Assembly: GCF_014203225.1 (NCBI RefSeq)
Contig: NZ_JACHIO010000014.1
Span: forward strand, 62,001 to 126,000
Length of the DNA: 64,000 bases
Direction: 5' to 3'
Origin: Granulicella mallensis
Lineage (GTDB): Bacteria; Acidobacteriota; Terriglobia; Terriglobales; Acidobacteriaceae
Shown: positions 35,095 to 43,938 of the stretch, piece by piece
Layout: every line of letters starts with the position of its first letter
Position numbering within the stretch: the stretch's first letter is position 1
Program-made: the position numbers and the translations under genes
Notes under the pieces: model-generated
Seen by the model: the letters and a program-made list of their open reading frames with translations, nothing else
What the model was told of the DNA's origin: nothing
Databases searched by the model: none

Positions 35095-36003
35095 CTACGC
35101 CAGCAGCACAATCTTCCCTACGCCGCCCTTTTCCGCCGCCGCATGAGCCTCGGACGCATCGGACAACGGAAGCATGCGGTCGATGGGCAGGGCCAGCTTG
35201 CCATCGCGAATCGCCTCTGCATAGTGCACGATCACCTTTGCATCCGCATGCGATCCAAAGGCATTGACCTCAACCGTCGGGTGTAGCGCGGCGTTGCCGA
35301 CTGGCCCAACGGTGCTGCCAAACGCACCACCCGGCTTGACCTTGGCAATCAGCTTCTCTGCCAGGGCACCGCCGATGGTGTCGGCCACAGCGTCCACCAT
35401 GCCGAGCCTGGCCAGCTCGTCTTTATCGCTAACGTCGATGGCTGCCGTCGCGCCCAGCGCAAGCGCTTCTTCGATCTGCTTTTTGCGCACACCCGCGATG
35501 ACCTTCGCCCCCAGCTCCAACGCGCAGAACAGGGCCATGCGGCCTACGCTGCCCAGGGCTCCGGTTAGCAGCACGGTCTGTCCTGCCTGCAGCTTCGCCG
35601 CAGTACGGATCAACTGATCGGCGGTGGTTGCAACCACCGAGAGCGCTCCTGCGGTCGTTGTCTCGACACCCTCGGGAACCTTCGCCAGCTCTTCAGCCTT
35701 TACGACACAGAGCTCGGCATAGCACGCACCGGTGCGCCCAAAGACGCGATCTCCCACGGCGAAGCCCGTAACGCCCTCACCGAGTTCGCGCACGACTCCT
35801 GCAAAGTCATAGCCGAGCACGGTGGGGAACTGCACCGGCATAAACTCTTTCATCGCGCCGGAGCGTATCTTCCAGTCGATCGGGTTGAGCCCCGCCGCCG
35901 CAACACGAACCAGCACCTCACCCTTCCCGGCCTGCGGATCGGGAAAGTCCTCATACTTCAGCTTGGATGGTCCACCATACTCGTGCAGTACAACTGCCTT
36001 CAT
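35095..36003 (-). CDS. NADP-dependent MDR oxidoreductase (quinone reductase-like)
   Basis: A 302-residue zinc-free member of the medium-chain dehydrogenase/reductase family. The GroES-like N-terminal domain (MKAVVLHEYGGPSKLKYEDF, GYDFAGVVRELGEGV) is followed by a Rossmann domain with TGALGSVGRMALFCALELGA (nucleotide-binding glycines, AxxGxxG-type). Cysteines for structural zinc are lacking, as in QOR/zeta-crystallin-type members. It most likely reduces quinones or enals with NADPH. It stands alone after a terminator. Confidence 0.88.
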   Translation of the reverse strand: MKAVVLHEYGGPSKLKYEDFPDPQAGKGEVLVRVAAAGLNPIDWKIRSGAMKEFMPVQFPTVLGYDFAGVVRELGEGVTGFAVGDRVFGRTGACYAELCVVKAEELAKVPEGVETTTAGALSVVATTADQLIRTAAKLQAGQTVLLTGALGSVGRMALFCALELGAKVIAGVRKKQIEEALALGATAAIDVSDKDELARLGMVDAVADTIGGALAEKLIAKVKPGGAFGSTVGPVGNAALHPTVEVNAFGSHADAKVIVHYAEAIRDGKLALPIDRMLPLSDASEAHAAAEKGGVGKIVLLA

Positions 36004-36121
36004 CGCAGCACCTCTGCGGAATGAGATGCAGATGGCTGGGATTGCGTCTCATCTGCCTCGCGAACCGTTGTCTTCAGTGAAATGCAAACGATCATGTTTT
36101 CGCGCATGGTCCAAAGCGGGC

Positions 36122-36538
36122 TCATAGCTTGTATGCGTTTAGATGTCCTTGCTCGGCATACTTATTCAGGGCTTTGTCCCGTGTGACAAGCGTCAGCCCG
36201 TGTTCACGCGTTGTGGCTACGAGAAGCCTGTCTGCTGGGTCACAATGGATTGTTCCCGGCAGACGCGTAGATTCGATCAAGATTCTTGTAGTGAGTGGAA
36301 GGAGCTGTAGACCGCCACTCCGGATAGCTACTTCAACAAACTGGTCAACCGACATGCTCAAGTCCAAAAGACCATCGGAAGAAAGTCGCGCGATCTCCAG
36401 AATGGAGATTGCAGAAAGAAAAAGTGTCCGTTTGCGCTGTATTGCGAGTAGCTCGTCCCGCGCATCGGATTTGAGCTGACTCGCATCTCCAAGCTGAAGC
36501 CAGATCCAATAGTGAGTATCGAGGAGATAAGCGGTCAC
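36122..36538 (-). CDS. PIN-domain toxin (VapC-like)
   Basis: A 138-residue PIN-domain ribonuclease. Acidic catalytic residues appear in order: YLLDTHYW (Asp near 7), ISILEIAR (Glu near 47) and HCDPADRLLVATTREHG (Asp near 98 and 102), then LVTRDKAL. The start is GTG at 36538, overlapping the antitoxin stop as GTGA, so expression is translationally coupled. The usual target is tRNA or rRNA; which one is not known. Confidence 0.88.
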   Translation of the reverse strand: MTAYLLDTHYWIWLQLGDASQLKSDARDELLAIQRKRTLFLSAISILEIARLSSDGLLDLSMSVDQFVEVAIRSGGLQLLPLTTRILIESTRLPGTIHCDPADRLLVATTREHGLTLVTRDKALNKYAEQGHLNAYKL

Positions 36539-36834
36539 TTCGCCTTCTTTCGCTTATTCGCCTTCTCCCATTTGGCCCCGGGATCGCCCCAGTCCATGGG
36601 CGACATGATATCGCCAAGGATCTTTGCATTGGGCGTTCTGCCCCATAAGGGTACGAATGTGTCCACCTCTTCGGTGGGAGGCTTCAGCTCTGCCACAGGC
36701 TTGCCCCGCTTCGTAATGATCAGCGTCAGCTTCTTTTCGTTGACGTCGTCCATCAGTTGCAGGCACTTCGCCTTGAACTCCCCAGCGGCAATGGTAAGGA
36801 CCTTCGGATTGGCAGCGGTCGCTTTCATGACCAT
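36535..36834 (-). CDS. Phd/YefM-type antitoxin
   Basis: A 99-residue protein with an N-terminal DNA-binding fold typical of Phd/YefM (TIAAGEFKAKCLQLMDDV, then LTLIITKRGKPVAELKP) and a positively charged C-terminus that would wrap the PIN toxin. Starts at 36834 (ATG-GTC-ATG) or 36828 are both possible. Two direct copies of ATGACCATAGTC span the start codons and are the probable autoregulatory operator. Toxin and antitoxin overlap by four bases. Confidence 0.85.
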   Translation of the reverse strand: MVMKATAANPKVLTIAAGEFKAKCLQLMDDVNEKKLTLIITKRGKPVAELKPPTEEVDTFVPLWGRTPNAKILGDIMSPMDWGDPGAKWEKANKRKKAK

Positions 36835-36851
36835 AGTCTATGACCATAGTC
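36827..36851. promoter_or_regulatory. Operator-like direct repeat at the antitoxin start
   Basis: ATGACCATAGTC occurs at 36827-36838 and 36840-36851, overlapping both candidate start codons. Such repeats are the usual binding sites of Phd-type antitoxins, so repression by the pair is likely. Confidence 0.6.
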
Positions 36852-36857
36852 ATGAAT

Positions 36858-37586
36858 TCAGCAAATAGGCGTGATCTGTTTCGTCTCTGCCTCCGCACGC
36901 ATGCGCCACTCAAGGCCGTCGGCAAGATCTCCAACGGCATAGTCGAAATGAAGCACTCTGCGGTGTCCCGGATGTTCGGCAGCGGAGGAAGCGTGTAGCA
37001 GGAGTGGACGCATGACCAGGGCTTCGCCAGAGGCCGCGGCGCAGCAGATCGAGCGCTCTTCCTCGACATAGGGGCTGACCTCATTCTGATTGAGCTTTCC
37101 GAGCCTGTGTGTTCCAGGCATCACCCGCAAGGCCCCATTGCTTGCCGGACAATCATCAAGGTGCACACGCACAGTAACCATGCGTTCCAGTACTTCGGAA
37201 GGTGGCTGTACATGCATCACGCCAGCCTTATTGGACCAAGGCCCATATCCAGGAACCTCGCGGCGTTCAGTCACAGCAATCGTTACATCCTGATGCCACG
37301 GCACCTTCCAGTTCGAAGCCGCGGTCTTGTCGAAGAGGGTGGCTCGCACGACGAAGGCGTCTTTGCCGAGCACCTGATTCATAACAGCACGGATTGCAGC
37401 ATGATCGGCCATACTGCGCAGAGCAGGTAGATTGTCGAGCACATCACGAAGGCCGCCGCGCCGCGGACCTTCGTCCTGCAGCTTCTGCTGTTCGAGTAGG
37501 GTGATGAGTTGCTGCACTTCTTCCAAAGAAAAAAGAGGGGCCGTTATGGCGAACCCCTCTTTCTCAAATTGAGCGATATCGATCAT
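36858..37586 (-). CDS. Phytanoyl-CoA dioxygenase (PhyH) family protein
   Basis: A 242-residue Fe(II)/2-oxoglutarate oxygenase. WHQDVTIAV gives the HxD ligand pair, and LLLHASSAAEHPGHRR gives the distal His and the Arg for 2-oxoglutarate. PHxD-like family features (LDDCPASNGALRVMPGTHR) are clear. The substrate is unknown. Its ATG lies inside a 24-bp duplicate of the thrS terminus (37584-37607), so the original neighbour was probably thrS directly. Confidence 0.85.
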   Translation of the reverse strand: MIDIAQFEKEGFAITAPLFSLEEVQQLITLLEQQKLQDEGPRRGGLRDVLDNLPALRSMADHAAIRAVMNQVLGKDAFVVRATLFDKTAASNWKVPWHQDVTIAVTERREVPGYGPWSNKAGVMHVQPPSEVLERMVTVRVHLDDCPASNGALRVMPGTHRLGKLNQNEVSPYVEEERSICCAAASGEALVMRPLLLHASSAAEHPGHRRVLHFDYAVGDLADGLEWRMRAEAETKQITPIC

Positions 37587-37607
37587 CGACTACAACTCCA
37601 TCGCGTG
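37584..37607 (-). repeat. thrS-terminus direct repeat (left)
   Basis: On the minus strand it reads CACGCGATGGAGTTGTAGTC then GATG, matching the last codons of thrS, its stop and the following ATG at 38160-38183 with one change (TAG for TAA). The copies are 576 bp apart and bound the DUF4160-DUF2442 cassette. Confidence 0.85.
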
Positions 37608-37617
37608 ACTGCTTTGT

Positions 37618-37947
37618 TCAACAAAGGATCCAGCTACCAGTTTCACGAATTGCGACATACATCGCATCAGGGGCAAGGTCGAGACCGTTTGACCATGTCA
37701 CTGCCCCGAGTTCGACCCCGACCTCTGCAAAGCGATCTTGATCGCGCAATTCAGCAAAAACCCCGGCATTGGCTGAGGTTATAAGTGCGGATAGATCAAC
37801 AACACCGGATGTGCCATCGAAAAAACGCACTGACAGTCGATAGCCCGGTTCTGAACGGACCTCTGCAACATCATCGCCGTGGGTACAGACGATCGCTGGC
37901 GTTATGGAAGCGGTGCTATTTTCGCTGGCTGTGCTCTCAGTTCGCAT
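37618..37947 (-). CDS. DUF2442 domain protein
   Basis: A 109-residue protein. After an N-terminal tail the DUF2442 fold is complete: YRLSVRFFDGTSGVVDLSAL, then FAELRDQDRFAEVGVEL and WSNGLDLAPDAMY. The ATG at 37947 lies within the end of the DUF4160 gene, a 46-bp overlap in another frame; a start at 37992 would add 15 residues. DUF2442 and DUF4160 genes are often adjacent and have been considered toxin-antitoxin-like, but their activity is not established. Confidence 0.82.
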   Translation of the reverse strand: MRTESTASENSTASITPAIVCTHGDDVAEVRSEPGYRLSVRFFDGTSGVVDLSALITSANAGVFAELRDQDRFAEVGVELGAVTWSNGLDLAPDAMYVAIRETGSWILC

Positions 37948-38162
37948 AGTTTCCAGTTCTCCATCAACTCTTCTTGGTGCTCTGTTGCCCATTCCAATAC
38001 AAGACGTTCGGCTGTTCGCGGCAAGCTTCCCGTAAGGATCTTAAGGGTCTGGATGCCGACCGTCGCCTTGGAATCAGCGTACCGCACATGGAAGTGTGGC
38101 GGGGCATGGTCGTTCCAGAACATCTGGATATACATACCGTAAAACTGGCTAATGGTTGGCAT
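37902..38162 (-). CDS. DUF4160 domain protein
   Basis: An 86-residue protein with the DUF4160 signature: MYIQMFWNDHAPPHFHVRYAD at residues 10-30, with a His-rich turn (HAPPHFH), then LTGSLPRTAERLVLEWA. The ATG is three bases upstream of the thrS stop (divergent reading of the same repeat). It is the first gene of the pair with DUF2442. The function is unknown; a toxin-antitoxin role is a family-level suggestion. Confidence 0.87.
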   Translation of the reverse strand: MPTISQFYGMYIQMFWNDHAPPHFHVRYADSKATVGIQTLKILTGSLPRTAERLVLEWATEHQEELMENWKLCELRAQPAKIAPLP

Positions 38163-38183
38163 CGATTACAACTCCATCGCGTG
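38160..38183 (-). repeat. thrS-terminus direct repeat (right, native)
   Basis: Encodes the last residues HAMEL and stop of threonyl-tRNA synthetase followed by TCGATG, whose ATG starts the DUF4160 gene. Matches 37584-37607 in 23 of 24 positions. Confidence 0.85.
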
Positions 38184-40202
38184 TCCATCGACCAGCTTCT
38201 TCGCCCGCGCGATGAACTCATCGACCGTCACGCTGCCCTCATCTCCCTTAGCGCGTACACGCACGCTAACGGAATCCGAAGCCGCTTCCTTGTCGCCGAG
38301 CACCAGGATGAACGGAAACTTCTGTAGACCGAAGTCGCGAATCTTCGCGTTCATCTTGCCGTTGCCGCCGTCGAGCTCCACGCGCAGTCCTGCTGCTTCG
38401 AGGCGTGCTTTCACACTCTCGGCATAGGCAAGGTGCTTCTCGTTCGAGATCGGCACCAGCCCTACCTGCACCGGTGCGAGCCACATCGGGAACGCGCCGG
38501 CATAGTGCTCGATGAGCACGCCGAAGAAACGCTCCACCGAGCCAAACAGCGCGCGATGCACCATCACCGGCCGATGCCGCTCGCCGTCTTCGCCGATGTA
38601 CTCCAGCTCGAACCGCGCAGGGAGATTGAAGTCGAACTGGACCGTCGATAGCTGCCACAGCCGTCCCAGCACGTCGATGAGCTTGACGTCGATCTTCGGG
38701 CCGTAGAACGCGGCCTCACCGGCGATCTCGACGAACGGAATGTTCTTGCGTTGCAGCGCGGTCTTCAGCGAGTTGATCGCCGTCGCCCAGTGGTCGGCGG
38801 AGCCCGTATAGTCCTGCGGCTTCTTCGGGTCCCAGGTGGAGAGCTCGACCTTGAAGTCTGCAAAGCCAAAGGTGGTCAGCACGCTCTGCGCGAACTCGAT
38901 GCAGGCGACGACCTCGTCTTCGATCTGATCGGGCGTGCAAAAGATGTGCGCGTCGTCCTGCGTAAAGCCGCGCACGCGCAGCAGGCCGTGCATGGTGCCG
39001 CTGCGCTCGTAGCGATACACGTTGCCCAGCTCGGCGTAACGCACCGGCAGGTCGCGATAGCTCTTCGGTGAGTTCTTGTAGATCAGGATGTGGCCGGGAC
39101 AGTTCATCGGCTTCAGCCGGTACTCGGCGTCGTCCAACTCCATCGGCGGATACATGTTGTCCGAATAGTAGCCCTCATGCCCGCTGATCTTCCAGAGCTC
39201 GCGGCGCATGATGTGCGGCGTGACCACAAGGTCATACCCACGGCGCACGCACTCCGCACGCATCCAGTCTTCCATCGTCTTGCGGATCAGGCCGCCCTTC
39301 GGATGCCAGAAGATCAGGCCCGCGCCCGCGACCTCTTGAATGGAGAACAGGTCGAGCTGCTTGCCCAGCACGCGATGGTCGCGCGCCTTGATCTCTTCAA
39401 GATGCTTGAAGTGCGCATCGAGATCCTTCTGGTTGAAGAACGCTGTGCCGTAGATGCGCTGCAACTGCTGGTTCTTCTCATCGCCCAGCCAGTATGCGCC
39501 CGCAATCGACATCACCTTGAATGCCTTGACGCGGCCGGTTGAAGGCACATGTGGCCCGCGGCAGAAGTCGGTGAAGTTGCCGTTCTTGTAGAGCGAGATC
39601 TCGTCGCCGGATTTGGTGAAGCGCTCGATGAAGTGGACCTTCATGAACTCGCCCTGAGCAGCATAGTCGGTCAGGCCTTTTTCGCGCGTCTCTTCGACGC
39701 GCACAAACTTCTCGTCGCGCGCGACAACCTCCGCCATCTTCTGCTCGATGCTGGCGAGATCGGCTTCGGTGAACGCCACGTCGCGATAGACGTCGTAGAA
39801 GAAGCCGTTGTCGGTGGCAGGTCCGTGGCCGAGCTTGGTCTCGGGAAACAGCTCGAGGATGGCGGTCGCCATCACGTGCGCCGCCGAGTGCCGTACCACG
39901 CGCAAAGTGGCGGGATCTGTCTCTTTCAGCAGTTCCAGTGCAACGTCTTCGGTCAGGGGCGTAGTCAGGTCGACGAGCCGCTCAGCCTGCGCTGCGCCGC
40001 CATACATGGCCTCTTCGCTTTGAGTCTCTGCAGCCTCAGGCGTCTCCGTAGTCGTACCGTCGGAGGTGGGTTGGAGAGAACGCACGCGCGCCACAACGAC
40101 GGCCGCAGCCAGTCGAGGAGAGATGCTATTGGCGATGTCGAGCGGCGAAGTGCCTTTTGCTACTTCGCGTACAGAGCCGTCAGGAAGCTGGATTTTGATC
40201 AT
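38166..40202 (-). CDS. thrS: Threonyl-tRNA synthetase
   Basis: Charges tRNA-Thr. The roughly 678-residue protein has an N-terminal TGS domain (IKIQLPDGSVREVAKG), a linker of about 40 residues with Thr/Glu repeats, and the editing (SAD) domain with HSAAHVMATAILELF. The class-II catalytic core shows motif 2 (NVYRYERSGTMHGLLRVRGF), MNCPGH with the zinc Cys, and motif 3 (HRALFGSVERFFGVLIEHYAG). The C-terminal anticodon domain ends GHAMEL. ATG at 40202 is preferred to GTG at 40211. The linker between TGS and editing domains is longer than usual. Confidence 0.96.
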   Translation of the reverse strand: MIKIQLPDGSVREVAKGTSPLDIANSISPRLAAAVVVARVRSLQPTSDGTTTETPEAAETQSEEAMYGGAAQAERLVDLTTPLTEDVALELLKETDPATLRVVRHSAAHVMATAILELFPETKLGHGPATDNGFFYDVYRDVAFTEADLASIEQKMAEVVARDEKFVRVEETREKGLTDYAAQGEFMKVHFIERFTKSGDEISLYKNGNFTDFCRGPHVPSTGRVKAFKVMSIAGAYWLGDEKNQQLQRIYGTAFFNQKDLDAHFKHLEEIKARDHRVLGKQLDLFSIQEVAGAGLIFWHPKGGLIRKTMEDWMRAECVRRGYDLVVTPHIMRRELWKISGHEGYYSDNMYPPMELDDAEYRLKPMNCPGHILIYKNSPKSYRDLPVRYAELGNVYRYERSGTMHGLLRVRGFTQDDAHIFCTPDQIEDEVVACIEFAQSVLTTFGFADFKVELSTWDPKKPQDYTGSADHWATAINSLKTALQRKNIPFVEIAGEAAFYGPKIDVKLIDVLGRLWQLSTVQFDFNLPARFELEYIGEDGERHRPVMVHRALFGSVERFFGVLIEHYAGAFPMWLAPVQVGLVPISNEKHLAYAESVKARLEAAGLRVELDGGNGKMNAKIRDFGLQKFPFILVLGDKEAASDSVSVRVRAKGDEGSVTVDEFIARAKKLVDGHAMEL

Positions 40203-40286
40203 GTCACTCACAATGATTCAAGGATAGAGCAACATGTGGTCGCAATGTTGAGAGAACTCAACCTGCAGTTCTTTGGTGTCGGTACA

Positions 40287-40345
40287 AAAGGCGATGCCCC
40301 ATCCCGCCGCGCCAGGAGCGCGTATAAGGATGGGGCATCGCCTTT
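40287..40345. terminator. Long-stem terminator
   Basis: AAAGGCGATGCCCCATCC at 40287-40304 and its exact complement at 40328-40345 form an 18-bp stem, followed by T-rich sequence on the minus-strand side. It ends receptor gene 3. Confidence 0.85.
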
Positions 40346-40362
40346 GCTGCGAGTCGGTCTGG

Positions 40363-43300
40363 CTAGTAGAGAATCTTCACGCCGAACTGAATGACGCGAG
40401 GCTCAAAGGTGCTGTTGATCTGGCCGGTGTTGGCGTTGGGAGCGCCACCAGCGATGTTGGCCAGCGGTACGGTTCCGCCGACGCCATAGACACCAGTCGT
40501 GGTTCCCTGCGTGCCGCTGATTCCGCCGGGGAGGTAGGGGTTGGTGTGGTTAAGGATGTTATAGAACTCGGTACGGAACTCTACCTTCAGGCTCTCGACA
40601 GGTGTGTTGAACTTCTTGTTCAGTGCGAGATCGGTCTGGTAGAAGGCCGGCGTGCGTCCGGGATTGCGGCCCAGATTGCCGAAGGGGCTCAGCAGGTTTC
40701 CTGCGCCATCCTTGATTGGGGGCAGGACGAAGGCTTTCAGGTTGATGTAGTTGATATAACCCGTGCCGGAGGCCCTGTTTCCGGTACCCAGGGTAATCGG
40801 CTGGCCGGGAACGCGGTCCGGGCGATACTCATTGGCTCCACGGTAGGTTGCCGAGATCTGAGGCGAGACCGCCTGAGCGCCATTGGGAGAGTACGTGATG
40901 TTGAACGGCGTACCCGCCTGCATGGTATTGATCCCGCTGATCTCCCATCCGCCCAGTACCGTATCGGTGATGGCATTGCTATTGCCCAGGAACCGGTGGC
41001 CGTGACCGACGGGGAGTTCGTACACCAGGCTGGTGACGTTGGCGACCGGCAGGTTGTAGTCCGACTGCGAGTAGTCAGCACCGATGTTGTTGCCGTCCTG
41101 CGGGGAAGGCGTGTTGGCTTCGAGCGAGGCGCTGGCGTTGTCCAGAGAATGCGACCAGGTAAAGGAGTTCAATAGCGTGAGCCCCGCCACGAAGCGCTGC
41201 TCATACTTCACCTGCAGCGAATCATAGTGCGAGATGAACTCGTTCAGGGCCTCGGTGATATCGCTCGGCCAGTTGGCGAAGGGACGCTTGAAGCCCTGCG
41301 ACGGGTTCTCCTGGTTTCCATTGAGGAAGCCCTGAAGGCGCAGTCCGTGGTTGCCGACATAGGCGACGTCCAGCAGCGTGTTCTTGCCCAGCGTGCGCTG
41401 CACGCTCAGGAAGTAGCTCTCGACATAGCTGTCTTTGGTGTTCTTCGGAACCCAGGTGATGTTATCGGTGGCCGGATTGAAGGTGCTGACGAGCTGTGAG
41501 GGGAAACCCTGATCGATCGTCGCATAGCAGCTTGGAGTTGTAGCGCCAACAGCGATGATCTGCGATGGCAGCGGATTGCAATGGTTCTTGGCCGTGGGGG
41601 CAACCTGCGTTACGGACGCGAACTGCGCCTGTGGTGCATTGATCCCCAGGATGTCGCCCGAACCAGCGCGCGTGTAGTGGACATAGCTCATGCCGAATCC
41701 ACCACGGATCGCCGTCTTCGGATCGATCGCGTAGGCAAAGCCCACGCGCGGCGCGAAGTCGGTCAGGTCAGGATTGATGAGGGTCTTGCCGTAGACTCCG
41801 CTACCGGAGTAGGGCGTGATGCCATTGCCCGCGACAGCGCCGGGCGTGATCGTCAAGACGGTCTGCGAGACGGGATCGAAGTTGGAGATATTGTTGTGCT
41901 GCTCCGAGTAGGGCGAGCCGTACTCCCAGCGCAGGCCGAGGTTCAACGTCAACTGAGGGGTGGCTTTCCAGTCATCCTGAACATAGGCGCTGTCCATGGT
42001 CTGCCGCAGATGGGTCACGTAGTAGTTAGCCAGCGAGTAGTTATTGCTGTTGCCGAACAGGAAGTCAGCCCAGTAGTTGTCCGCGACGACAGAGCCGATG
42101 CTCTGGCAGTTCGCTGAGGCTGCAACCTTGGTCCCGCCCTGGGTCACGGTCGGGCAGGCGCTATAGCCGGTGGCAAAGCTGAACGAGCCGTAGAGCGGGT
42201 TGTTGTCGTTGACCGCCATCCAGATGTGCTCGTACTCGAAGCCGAACTTCAGCGAGTGCTGACCCTTCACCCAGGTGTAGTTCACCTTGGGGTCGAGCAG
42301 TGAGGGGTTCTGCCACTGGGGATTCGTGCTCTGGCGGCCGAAGGACGTAAAGCCGCCGCCGATGCCGATGGAGGGCAGACCGCCGGCTACGATCGGGTTC
42401 GAGGGCAGACCGGGAATGGTGATGGCGTCGTCGCCGATCGAAAGCGTGAACTTACCGGCCTTGGTGCGGGAGAGACCGATACGCGCATCGAGGAACTTGT
42501 TCGATCCGAACGAATGCGTATAGCCCAGGGCTACCTGCTGATCCAGAACCCGGATGGTGCCGTTGCTCTGACCATCCAGGGGCAGCGGAATCGGCGGGTA
42601 GTTGACGCCTGTCTCCTTGCGATCGCTCACACGCAGGAACCACGAGCTGGCCGGGCTCTGCTGATAATCCAACCGCAGGTCGCCCTTGTCCGAGTTGTCG
42701 GTAAAGGGCACCTGGACGGCATAATCGTTGGTCGCAACGCCGGTTCCGGCAGCACCTACAACCGGCAGAGCCGAGTTGAGCTCCTTGAAGAATCCGAGCA
42801 CCTGTTGCGAGATGGGGTTGATCGCCGAGGTCGGGATGGCCGTGCCTTTGGCATAGCTCTGCCCGGTGATGGGATTCTGCACGTCGACCGAAAGCACGCC
42901 GTTCAACTCATTCTGCGTCGGCAGCGTAAGCACGCTGAGAGGCTTGAGGACCTGGCGGAAACCTTCGTAGTCGAGGAAGAAAAAGAGGTGGTCCTTAAGG
43001 ATCGGACCACCAAAATTCATGCCGAACTGATTGCGATTGAAGGTCGGCTTCTGGAAGGGGACGATGTTGCCGGTTCCGCCAACGACCGTCGGCTTGAAGA
43101 AGCCGGCTGCATTCAGGTCGGTGTTGCGGAGAAACTCATAGACCGTCGCGTGGTATTTGTTGGTTCCGCTCTGCGACGCCACGTTGATGGTCGCACCCGA
43201 GGAGCGGCCAAACTCGGCGCTCTCGTTATTGGTCACCACCTGGAACTGGGAGACGGAGTCAGGCGGGATCGCGATGATCTGGTTGTCGAAGCCCTGGTTG

Positions 43301-43938
43301 CTCTCGCCGTAGGCGTTGTTATCCATGCCGTCCAGCAGGAAGTTGTTGAACATGCTGCGCTGGCCGTTGATGTTGTAGGCGCCCGCGCGCACCAGGCTGT
43401 TGATGGAGCTGGTCGTCGCGGCGGTCGGAGCCTGACGTGAACCGGCTACCAGGCCCAGCAGGTCGGAGTAGTTTCTGCTCACCAGAGGAAAGGCCTCACT
43501 CTGGTAGTTGGTGATCGTCTGTCCGCGTTCGCTGGTCTCGGTCTCAATCTGCAGCGTTACATCGCTGACTTCGATGGAGGTCTGTGCCGAGCCTACCTTC
43601 AATGCCAGGTCGATACGCTGACGGCCGCCGACCGACACCGTAACATTCTGTGCCACGGCATCGGAGAACCCAGGAGCCGTTGCTGTCACCGTGTAAACGC
43701 CTACACGCAGCGATGGGGCCTCATAGTCGCCCTCGCCATTGGTCCTGGTCTGTGTGGCGATGGCCGTAGCCGTATTCGTAATGGTGATGGCAGCGCCGGG
43801 AATGGGCGCGCCGGTAGCGTCGCGAATCGTTCCGACGAGGCTGCCGTTTTCATATTGAGCGTGGCCCGAAGCGCAGATAAAGGCAAACAGAAAAGCCAAT
43901 GCTATCCGGCAAGCTGAAGACAGAATTTTCTTGGACAT
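40363..43938 (-). CDS. Oar-like TonB-dependent receptor (3)
   Basis: A 1191-residue outer-membrane receptor. The signal peptide (MSKKILSSACRIALAFLFAF, ending GHAQ) precedes a carboxypeptidase-regulatory domain (GSLVGTIRDATGAPIPGAAI), a plug carrying the family LVSRNYSDLLGLVAG motif, and a large barrel ending in IQFGVKILY. Its promoter is in repeat-rich DNA upstream. The ligand is unknown; no enzymes are adjacent. Confidence 0.9.
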   Translation of the reverse strand: MSKKILSSACRIALAFLFAFICASGHAQYENGSLVGTIRDATGAPIPGAAITITNTATAIATQTRTNGEGDYEAPSLRVGVYTVTATAPGFSDAVAQNVTVSVGGRQRIDLALKVGSAQTSIEVSDVTLQIETETSERGQTITNYQSEAFPLVSRNYSDLLGLVAGSRQAPTAATTSSINSLVRAGAYNINGQRSMFNNFLLDGMDNNAYGESNQGFDNQIIAIPPDSVSQFQVVTNNESAEFGRSSGATINVASQSGTNKYHATVYEFLRNTDLNAAGFFKPTVVGGTGNIVPFQKPTFNRNQFGMNFGGPILKDHLFFFLDYEGFRQVLKPLSVLTLPTQNELNGVLSVDVQNPITGQSYAKGTAIPTSAINPISQQVLGFFKELNSALPVVGAAGTGVATNDYAVQVPFTDNSDKGDLRLDYQQSPASSWFLRVSDRKETGVNYPPIPLPLDGQSNGTIRVLDQQVALGYTHSFGSNKFLDARIGLSRTKAGKFTLSIGDDAITIPGLPSNPIVAGGLPSIGIGGGFTSFGRQSTNPQWQNPSLLDPKVNYTWVKGQHSLKFGFEYEHIWMAVNDNNPLYGSFSFATGYSACPTVTQGGTKVAASANCQSIGSVVADNYWADFLFGNSNNYSLANYYVTHLRQTMDSAYVQDDWKATPQLTLNLGLRWEYGSPYSEQHNNISNFDPVSQTVLTITPGAVAGNGITPYSGSGVYGKTLINPDLTDFAPRVGFAYAIDPKTAIRGGFGMSYVHYTRAGSGDILGINAPQAQFASVTQVAPTAKNHCNPLPSQIIAVGATTPSCYATIDQGFPSQLVSTFNPATDNITWVPKNTKDSYVESYFLSVQRTLGKNTLLDVAYVGNHGLRLQGFLNGNQENPSQGFKRPFANWPSDITEALNEFISHYDSLQVKYEQRFVAGLTLLNSFTWSHSLDNASASLEANTPSPQDGNNIGADYSQSDYNLPVANVTSLVYELPVGHGHRFLGNSNAITDTVLGGWEISGINTMQAGTPFNITYSPNGAQAVSPQISATYRGANEYRPDRVPGQPITLGTGNRASGTGYINYINLKAFVLPPIKDGAGNLLSPFGNLGRNPGRTPAFYQTDLALNKKFNTPVESLKVEFRTEFYNILNHTNPYLPGGISGTQGTTTGVYGVGGTVPLANIAGGAPNANTGQINSTFEPRVIQFGVKILY

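Larger units (their letters stand above)
37608..38183 (-). mobile_element. DUF4160-DUF2442 cassette at the thrS terminus
   Basis: A 576-bp unit made of one 24-bp repeat plus two overlapping genes. Removing it would place the PhyH gene 2 bp after thrS. The repeat restores the thrS C-terminus and provides an ATG for the gene behind it, so insertion was without loss of coding. No recombinase is encoded. Confidence 0.6.

Noticed and set aside
36554-37084. Frame overlapping the antitoxin and PhyH genes
   Set aside because: Overlaps two well-supported genes in another frame and has no motif.
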